The notes under the pieces were generated by a model. That model did no database searches and had not been told where the DNA came from. It saw only the letters and a list, made by a program, of their open reading frames with translations. 64,000 nucleotides of DNA from Acidovorax sp. FJL06 (GTDB taxonomy: Bacteria; Pseudomonadota; Gammaproteobacteria; Burkholderiales; Burkholderiaceae_C), in contig NZ_QAJR01000018.1 of NCBI RefSeq assembly GCF_003852545.1, positions 1 through 64,000 on the forward strand, in the 5' to 3' direction. The position numbers and the translations under genes are program-made. Positions 58,658 to 64,000 of this stretch are shown one piece after another (position 1 is the stretch's first letter; each line of letters starts with the position of its first letter).

Positions 58658-59383
58658 ATGAATATCGTTCTTTTGCACGGCAGCTGGCATGGCGCCTGGT
58701 GCTGGCACAAAGTGGTCCCGCTGCTGCAGGCCCGGGGGCACCAGGTGCATGTGCCTGACCTGCCCGCCCATGGCCGCCACTGGCGGGTGGCGCGCGGGCG
58801 CACCACGCTCTCGGCCATGGCGGCGCATGTGTGCCGGGTGCTCGATGCGCTGGATGGCCCGGCGCTCATCGTGGCGCACAGCCGGGGCGGCATTGTGGCG
58901 TCCACGGTGGCTGAGCTGCGGCACCACAAGCTGGTGGGCGTGACCTACCTGGCCGCTTACATGCTGCGCCATGGCGAGCGGGTGACGGACTTCTTCCGCC
59001 AGGACAAGGCCTCGCTGGTGGCGCGCCACATCCATGTCAGCCGCAGCACGCTGACCGACCACCTGGCGCCCGAGGCCTACCGCCCCGCGCTGTACGCCGA
59101 TTGCTCGGACGCCGACGTGGCGCTGGCCCAGGCGCTGCTCACGCCCGAGCCCTCGTTGCCCGCGCTCACGCGGCTTCAGCTGACAGCGCCGCGTGATGGC
59201 AGCGTGCCCCGGCACTACATCGAGCTGACGCAGGACCGGGCCGTGACCATCGGGCTGCAGCGCAAGATGATCGAGGCCTCGCCCTGCGCCACGGTGTCGT
59301 CCATCGAGGCCAGCCACTCGGCGTATTTCTCGCAACCCCAGCGGCTGGCGGACACCGTGCACCAGATCGCCGGTTTTCGCTGA
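58658..59383 (+). CDS. Alpha/beta hydrolase (methylesterase/hydroxynitrile-lyase-like)
   Basis: 241 aa. Oxyanion loop LLHGSWHGAWCWHKVVPLL, nucleophile Ser in VAHSRGG, late Asp in YADCSDADVALA and His in IEASHSAYFSQP. Arrangement is like small esterases related to plant methyl-esterases and EstA. Substrate unknown. ATG 58658 has AAAGG at 7 bases. Precedes yqhD by about 120 bases. Confidence 0.88.
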   Translation: MNIVLLHGSWHGAWCWHKVVPLLQARGHQVHVPDLPAHGRHWRVARGRTTLSAMAAHVCRVLDALDGPALIVAHSRGGIVASTVAELRHHKLVGVTYLAAYMLRHGERVTDFFRQDKASLVARHIHVSRSTLTDHLAPEAYRPALYADCSDADVALAQALLTPEPSLPALTRLQLTAPRDGSVPRHYIELTQDRAVTIGLQRKMIEASPCATVSSIEASHSAYFSQPQRLADTVHQIAGFR

Positions 59384-59504
59384 CGGGGTCGGGATGAGCG
59401 CGGCGGCCGCAGGGCTATCGCCCACGCGACCCGCCCCGCGCACAGGTGCGCCGCACAATGCGACCCCCACGGCGCATGCGCTTGCCTTCCCCAGAAAGAC
59501 CCCC

Positions 59505-60668
59505 ATGCTGAACTTCGACTTCCACAACCCCACCCACATCGCCTTCGGCCAGGGCCGGATCGCCGACTTGGCCAAGCTCGTGCCCGCTGCGGCCAGGGTG
59601 CTGATCCTGGTGGGCGGCGCCAGCGCCGAGAAGACCGGCACGCTGGCCGAGGTGCGTGCGGCGCTGGGCGAGCGCCCGCACGCCACCTTCAGCGGGATCG
59701 AGCCCAACCCCAGCTACGAGACCTCGATGAAGGCCGTGGCGCAGATCCGCGAAGGCGGGTTTGATTTTCTGCTCGCCGTGGGTGGCGGCTCGGTGATCGA
59801 TGCCGTCAAGTTCATTGCTGCTGCCGTGCGCTTCGAGGGCGATGACCCCTGGGCGATTCTCGAAAAACACGGCCGCAACGTGAAGGGCGCCCTGCCGTTT
59901 GGTGCTGTGCTCACGCTGCCCGCCACGGGGTCTGAAATGAACAACGGTGGCGTCATCACCCACCGCGCCAAGGGCGCCAAGCTGGCCTTTGGCAGCGTGC
60001 ACACCTACCCGGTGTTTTCGGTGCTCGACCCCACCAAGACCTACACCCTGCCGCCCCAGCAGCTGGCCAACGGCGTGGTCGATGCGTTTGTGCACACGGT
60101 GGAGCAGTACCTCACCTACCCGGTCAACGCGCCCCTGCAGGACCGTTTTGCCGAAGGCATTTTGCAGACGCTGATCGAGATCGGCCCGCGCCTGCTCACG
60201 GCCCCCGAGCCCGTGTACGACGACCGCGCCAACCTCATGTGGGCGGCCACCATGGCGCTCAACGGCCTGATCGGCGCGGGCGTGCCCCAGGACTGGGCCA
60301 CGCACATGATCGGCCACGAGCTGACCGCGCTGCACGGCATCGACCACGCGCGCACGCTGGCCATCGTGTTGCCCGCGCTGCTGCACGAGCGCCGGGGCGC
60401 CAAACGCGCCAAGCTGCTGCAGTACGGCGAGCGCGTGTGGGGCATCACCATCGGCACCGACGACGAGCGCATCACCGCCGCCATCGAGCGCACGCGCGCC
60501 TTCTTCGAGGCCATGGGCATCGCCACGCGCCTGTCCGGCTACGGCCTGGGCGCCGACACCGTGGGCGCTGTGGTGGCGCAGCTGGAGGCGCACGGCATGG
60601 TCACGCTGGGCGAGCAGCGCGAGATCACCCCGGCCGTGAGCCGCCGCATCCTCGAAGCCGCGCTGTAA
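59505..60668 (+). CDS. yqhD: NADPH-dependent aldehyde reductase YqhD (iron-type alcohol dehydrogenase fold)
   Basis: 387 aa, exactly the E. coli length. Motifs: FNPTHIAFGQG-like start, SGIEPNPSYETSMKAV, LLAVGGGSVIDAVKFIA, TLPATGSEMNNG, and metal-binding Asp/His in ANGVVDAFVHTVEQY, HMIGHELTALHGIDHARTLAIVLPALL. It reduces many aldehydes with NADPH and protects from lipid-peroxide products. Upstream in-frame codons from 59394 are low-information. No LysR (yqhC) neighbour. Confidence 0.95.
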   Translation: MLNFDFHNPTHIAFGQGRIADLAKLVPAAARVLILVGGASAEKTGTLAEVRAALGERPHATFSGIEPNPSYETSMKAVAQIREGGFDFLLAVGGGSVIDAVKFIAAAVRFEGDDPWAILEKHGRNVKGALPFGAVLTLPATGSEMNNGGVITHRAKGAKLAFGSVHTYPVFSVLDPTKTYTLPPQQLANGVVDAFVHTVEQYLTYPVNAPLQDRFAEGILQTLIEIGPRLLTAPEPVYDDRANLMWAATMALNGLIGAGVPQDWATHMIGHELTALHGIDHARTLAIVLPALLHERRGAKRAKLLQYGERVWGITIGTDDERITAAIERTRAFFEAMGIATRLSGYGLGADTVGAVVAQLEAHGMVTLGEQREITPAVSRRILEAAL

Positions 60669-60695
60669 TACCGGGATGTGTTCAAAAAAATACAA

Positions 60696-60782
60696 GTCCG
60701 TTCACGCTGAGTCCGTCGAAGCGCCGCGCGAGGCGCAGGCAGACCTGTCCTGAGCCTGTCGAGGGGCTCAGCCCGAACGGTT
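60696..60782. repeat. Family B interspersed repeat
   Basis: CCGTTCACGCTGAGTCCGTC, spacer, TGAGCCTGTCGAGGGGCTC, CAGCCCGAACGG. Outer arms are inverted copies (CCGTTC ... GAACGG). Same family as at 22268. Rest of the gap to 60952 has no gene I can support. Confidence 0.7.
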
Positions 60783-60952
60783 CTTGTTTATTGACCGCAA
60801 ACTGGTGTAACGCGGCGCGCTGGTCGCCCCTTCTGCGGTGCATTTCGCGCCGCGCAGCGGCGTTTCGTCGCAGGGCGCTGGAGCCCGTTGCGGGCGCTGC
60901 CTACAGTGCCGTCAAGCCGCCACCCCGGGCGGCATGTGACGAAAGGCGCACC

Positions 60953-62017
60953 GTGACCCTCATCCTCTTCCTGGCCCTCCGATCCTTGTGGCGGGTTTCC
61001 CGCGCACCGCTGCTGGCGGCGTTGGTGGCGCTGCTGGCCTGGGCCACCCCCGCCTCGGCGCAATACGCCGGGTTGCGCACCCTGGTGGTCCCGGGCGCCG
61101 AGCCCGTGACCGTGGCCTTGTACTACCCCACCCCCGCTGTAGCCCGCACCCAGCCCATGGGGCCGTGGCGGCCCCAGGTCACGCCGGGGGCGCCGGTGGC
61201 TGCCGCGCCCCTCAAGGGCCTCATCCTCATTTCGCACGGCACGGGCGGCCATGAGCTGGGCCACCACAACCTGGCCACGCGCCTGGCGGCCGATGGCTAT
61301 CTGGTGGCCGCGCCGCGCCACCCGGGCGACAACTGGGAAGACCGGTCGATGATCACCTCGGGCCGCTATTTCAGCGAACGCCCGCGCCAGGTCAGCCGCG
61401 TGCTGGACACATTGCTGGCCCACCCCGAATGGGGCCCCCGCATTCCCGCCGGACGCATCGGCGCGGTGGGACACTCGGCCGGCGGCTACACCGTGCTGGC
61501 CCTGGCCGGTGCACAGGCCGAGCCCGCCCGCGCCGTGCAGCACTGCCGCAGCGTCTCAGACGACCCGGGCTTCTGCAGCCTGGGCAAACTCTCTTCGGCC
61601 CAAGGCGCCAGCAGCCCTGTGGCCCCGGCACCTTCTGCGGTCGGCGCGCAGGATGGCCCGCTGGTCTCGGTGGCCGACCCCCGCATCCGCGCCGTGGTGG
61701 CCCTGGCGCCCATGGCCGTGGTCTTGACGCCCCAGAGCCTGGCCGCCATCACCGTGCCGGTGAAGGTGCTCATGGCCGAGCGCGACGTGGTGCTGCAGGG
61801 CCCATACCACGGCCAGCATGTGGCGGCCCACTTGCCCGGGGTGGACGCCAGCACCGTGCCAGGCGCCGGGCACTTTGCCTTCATGGCCCAGTCCGCCTGG
61901 CCCCTGCCATCGGATGCCGGCGACGCCGCCGCCAACCCCGAGGGCTTTGACCGGGTGGTCTACCACGCCACGCTGGAAAACCAGGTGGCGGAGTTCTTTG
62001 GGCGCCAATGGCGGTGA
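60953..62017 (+). CDS. Secreted dienelactone-hydrolase-like alpha/beta hydrolase
   Basis: 354 aa from GTG 60953 with AAAGG upstream. Signal peptide (LLAALVALLAWATPASA). Alpha/beta hydrolase core: LILISHGTGGHELGHHNLATRLAADGYLVAAPRHPGDNW, nucleophile Ser in VGHSAGGYTVLAL, and His in GAGHFAFMAQ. An extra segment near residues 195-235 is Ser/Pro/Ala-rich. Periplasmic ester or lactone cleavage is likely, substrate unknown. Confidence 0.85.
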   Translation: MTLILFLALRSLWRVSRAPLLAALVALLAWATPASAQYAGLRTLVVPGAEPVTVALYYPTPAVARTQPMGPWRPQVTPGAPVAAAPLKGLILISHGTGGHELGHHNLATRLAADGYLVAAPRHPGDNWEDRSMITSGRYFSERPRQVSRVLDTLLAHPEWGPRIPAGRIGAVGHSAGGYTVLALAGAQAEPARAVQHCRSVSDDPGFCSLGKLSSAQGASSPVAPAPSAVGAQDGPLVSVADPRIRAVVALAPMAVVLTPQSLAAITVPVKVLMAERDVVLQGPYHGQHVAAHLPGVDASTVPGAGHFAFMAQSAWPLPSDAGDAAANPEGFDRVVYHATLENQVAEFFGRQWR

Positions 62018-62032
62018 GTACGCCGAATGTTT

Positions 62033-62096
62033 AAAAATGGCTGTTTGTGTTCAGCGGTAAAGGGTTTTTTGCTATCCAATTGGTAGTTGGTTGCGG
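62033..62096. repeat. Family A repeat (degenerate)
   Basis: AAATGGCTGTTTGTGTTCAG and TTGCTATCCAATTGGTAGTT show decayed family A ends. The remaining gap to 62303 (about 207 bases) has no supported gene. It should carry the promoter of the defence-type operon. Confidence 0.45.
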
Positions 62097-62303
62097 TACC
62101 CCTGCTGGCGTCTCAATCCTTCGGTAGGCAGCGCCACTTTGGGCGTCCGGGCCAGGCAGTCATAAAACTTCGGCGCACTGCCCAGGTCGTTTTGTCTCGC
62201 TCGCCAGGGCCTTTACGAGCCCTGCGGTTACAGCGATGGGGCGGACAATTTGCCCATAGGGCGATAGATTCTCGCGGCTGGGTTTCATAATCCCCAAACA
62301 CCC

Positions 62304-62774
62304 GTGACGAGACTTGCTTTGCCTGCCCACCACACCACGCCCTACCAGTCCCAATACGTCGCCTGGCTGCTTTCAAGGCAGATCGGGCGTGATTCCCCCG
62401 ACCTCCTGGCCTCGACCCTGGTCGATGCGCGGGTTGGTCTGAATCCCCATCAGGTCGAGGCGGCTCTCTTCGCCTTCCGCAGCCCGCTCTCGCAAGAGGT
62501 GATCCTGAGCGCCGAGCAACTCGACGTCCTGGCCGAAGAGGTGGGGCCTGAACGCAGCCTGCTGGTGTGCTGTGGTACCTACCGGGGCGTGATCGCTGCA
62601 CAGGCCGCGCAGCGCTGGCCGCAGCTCACCATCAAGAAGATCCCCACGATGGTGAAAGACCGCTGCGAGTGGGGCCACGACGACTACAGTCTGAACGGGG
62701 CCAATCTGCCCATGGCCGCGCCCAAGCCGGGGGCACCTGCGCAGGATGATTTGTTGGGCGAGGACGGGGCATGA
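62304..62774 (+). pseudogene. Deletion-fusion remnant: SNF2 helicase N-terminus joined to DNA methyltransferase C-terminus
   Basis: 156 aa from GTG 62304. The first 63 residues (TPYQSQYVAWLLSRQ, LASTLVDARVGLNPHQVEAALFAFRSPLS) match the start of SNF2/RapA-type helicases of defence operons. The match stops just before the Walker A motif that should follow. From about residue 64 (QEVILSAEQLDVLAEEVGPERSLLVCC, then KKIPTMVKDRCEWGHDDYSLN and NLPMA) it matches the C-terminus of adenine-specific methyltransferases found in such operons. The join near 62494-62508 is in frame. A deletion through a short shared GTGATCCTG-like stretch would explain it. Neither ATPase nor methylase motifs remain. Overlaps the next gene by four bases. 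Confidence 0.72.
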
Positions 62775-63901
62775 CAGCGCCGCCGAGCCAGCCTTTGGAG
62801 CCGTCGTCACCCGTGGTGCCCTTGGTGCCCGTGGGGGCGGATGGGGGAGAGTTTCTGGTGTTCCAGTCGGCCGATGCGCAAACACGGGTGCAGGTGCGGC
62901 TGACGGATGGTGCGCTGTGGTTGACGCAGCGGCAGATGGCCGAGCTATACCAGAAGGACGTGCGCACCGTCAATGAGCACCTGAAAAACGTGTACGCCGA
63001 TGGCGAGCTGAACCCGGATGCAACCATCCGGAAATTCCGGATAGTTGCCCAGGAAGGCGCGCGCACCGTGCAGCGGCTGGTGGACCACTACAACCTGGAC
63101 GCGGTGTTGCACGTAGGCTACCGGGTGCGCTCGCCGCGCGGGGCGCAGTTTCGCCAGTGGGCGACCGAGACACTCAAGGGCTATTTGGTCAAGGGCTTTG
63201 TGCTGGATGACGACCGCTTCAAACGCGGGGCGGATGCGGACTATTTTGAAGAGCTGCTTGCGCGCATCCGCGACATTCGCTCGTCCGAAAAGATGTTTTG
63301 GCGCAAGGTGCTGGACATCTATGCCACCAGTGTCGATTACGACCCCCGGGCCGAGGCGTCGCAGAAGTTCTTTGCCACCGTGCAGAACAAGATGCACTGG
63401 GCAGCGCACGGCCACACGGCGGCTGAGCTGATTGCTTTGCGGGCGGATGCTAGCAAGCCCCATGCGGGGTTGATGACCTGGGCGGCTGCATCGGTGGGGG
63501 GGGCGCCGCGCAAGGCCGACATGGCAGTGGCCAAAAACTACCTGAGCGAAGAAGAGCTGCAGGTGCTCAACCGCATCGTCAACGCCTATCTCGAGTTTGC
63601 GGAGCTGCAAGCGCTGAACCGCCAGCCCATGACCATGGCGCAGTGGATCGGCAAGCTGGACGACTTCCTGCGCCTTTCGGGCCGCGAGATATTGACCCAT
63701 GCTGGTCGCACCACGTCCGAGGCCGCTCAAGCCAAGGCGGAGGCCGCGCTGGCAACGTATCGGCAACAGCACATCGCGGCGCCCAGTCGGGCGGAGCAGG
63801 ATTTTGAAGCGGCCCTGGCCAAGCCGGTCAAGACGCTACAGGCGCTGCGCAAGGCGGCGCCACGGCCCAAGGCGGGCAAAAACAACCAGGGAGAAGCATG
63901 A
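62771..63901 (+). CDS. RhuM-family (virulence RhuM) protein
   Basis: 376 aa. N-terminal DNA-binding-like core of the RhuM family: VRLTDGALWLTQRQMAELYQKDVRTVNEHLKNVYADGEL, TIRKFRIVAQEGARTVQRLVDHYNLDAVLHVGYRVRSPRGAQFRQWATETLKGYLVKGF. The C-terminal part is helical, with MFWRKVLDIYATSVDYDPRAEASQKFFATVQNKMHWA. RhuM proteins are frequent passengers in restriction and other defence loci. Their biochemical role is not set. ATGA overlaps with both neighbours show it belongs to the operon. The gene looks intact. Confidence 0.88.
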   Translation: MTAPPSQPLEPSSPVVPLVPVGADGGEFLVFQSADAQTRVQVRLTDGALWLTQRQMAELYQKDVRTVNEHLKNVYADGELNPDATIRKFRIVAQEGARTVQRLVDHYNLDAVLHVGYRVRSPRGAQFRQWATETLKGYLVKGFVLDDDRFKRGADADYFEELLARIRDIRSSEKMFWRKVLDIYATSVDYDPRAEASQKFFATVQNKMHWAAHGHTAAELIALRADASKPHAGLMTWAAASVGGAPRKADMAVAKNYLSEEELQVLNRIVNAYLEFAELQALNRQPMTMAQWIGKLDDFLRLSGREILTHAGRTTSEAAQAKAEAALATYRQQHIAAPSRAEQDFEAALAKPVKTLQALRKAAPRPKAGKNNQGEA

Positions 63902-64000
63902 ATCAACGCGAAGTTAGCGCCATTGCAGGCCGCCTAGCCTGCGCAAACCGCAAACCGAATCGTTGCAGCGACTGGCGGATGAAGCTGCGCGACGGCGTGC
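63898..64000 (+). pseudogene. Start of a DEAD/DEAH-type helicase or restriction gene, apparent frameshift
   Basis: ATG 63898 overlaps the RhuM gene stop. The first 13 codons read MNQREVSAIAGRL. After 63934 the plausible continuation, SLRKPQTESLQRLADEAARRR, is in another frame starting at 63936 (one base lost near CTA/GCC). The original frame stays open but codes an unlikely Cys/Trp/Arg mixture. This looks like the N-terminus of a type III-like restriction or defence helicase with a 1-base deletion. A sequencing error is possible. The rest is outside the window. Confidence 0.55.

Noticed and set aside
58413-58661. Small plus-strand gene between the VOC and hydrolase genes
   Set aside because: No ribosome-binding site, overlaps the hydrolase start, and sequence is low-information. 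Considered as an SOS-controlled peptide but unsupported.
1-64000. CRISPR array
   Set aside because: Repeats in the window are dispersed or short tandem arrays. No regularly spaced direct repeats with unique spacers and no cas genes.

Overview
The window is GC-rich chromosomal DNA from a betaproteobacterium, most likely a Comamonadaceae member close to Acidovorax. This is an inference from the gene content: DUF3567, paired PilT/PilU, a narXL-narK1K2GHJI cluster, a TctC/Bug-type receptor, a betaproteobacterial tRNA-Phe 3' end and short interspersed palindromic repeats. Almost all of it looks like stable core or niche genome. Both ends are accessory DNA.

Left edge (1-2228): the end of an integrated element. 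Two XRE-type regulators and poorly resolved small frames all read leftward. The element ends in a 47-bp duplicate of the 3' half of tRNA-Phe(GAA), a classic tRNA attachment scar. The tRNA terminator follows, then chromosomal genes start. The first regulator has a textbook promoter flanked by two near-palindromic operators.

2.4-30 kb: housekeeping and metabolism. In order: a YegD-type Hsp70; the rsmI / yraN-diaA-dolP locus; a HIBADH-type oxidoreductase; pilU, a cyclic-nucleotide-binding protein and pilT; yggS; threonine aldolase; a substrate-binding protein; a TetR regulator with an operator-like palindrome; an acyl-CoA ligase; a single-chain biotin-dependent acyl-CoA carboxylase; a class V aminotransferase; a DUF445 protein; an AT-richer orphan gene with GIY-YIG-like motifs; glcD, a LysR gene, purU and a GGDEF/EAL protein.

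30-51 kb: an anaerobic respiration block. NarX and NarL sense nitrate and nitrite. NarK1 and NarK2 transport them. NarGHI reduces nitrate, NarJ assembles the enzyme and a parvulin-type isomerase probably assists. Next come a beta-carbonic anhydrase, the oxygen-independent B12 ribonucleotide reductase NrdJ, NnrS (overlapping nrdJ), a nitroreductase, a small conserved protein and a hemerythrin. Together they would support growth and DNA synthesis without oxygen and tolerance of nitric oxide. A perfect FNR/ANR-type dyad lies before narX.

51-62 kb: a prepilin-like microprotein, an AbrB-family membrane protein, DUF3567, DUF3108, an IclR/FAH/TctC catabolic group, a VOC protein with a LexA-like box upstream, two hydrolases and a YqhD-type aldehyde reductase.

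Right edge (62.3-64 kb): a decayed defence-type operon. One frame joins the N-terminus of an SNF2-type helicase to the C-terminus of an adenine DNA methyltransferase. A RhuM-family gene follows, then a helicase-like gene with an apparent frameshift at codon 13.

Three families of short repeats are scattered between genes. The commonest has also entered reading frames without breaking them, for example in the carboxylase linker. No CRISPR array, rRNA or intact tRNA was seen.
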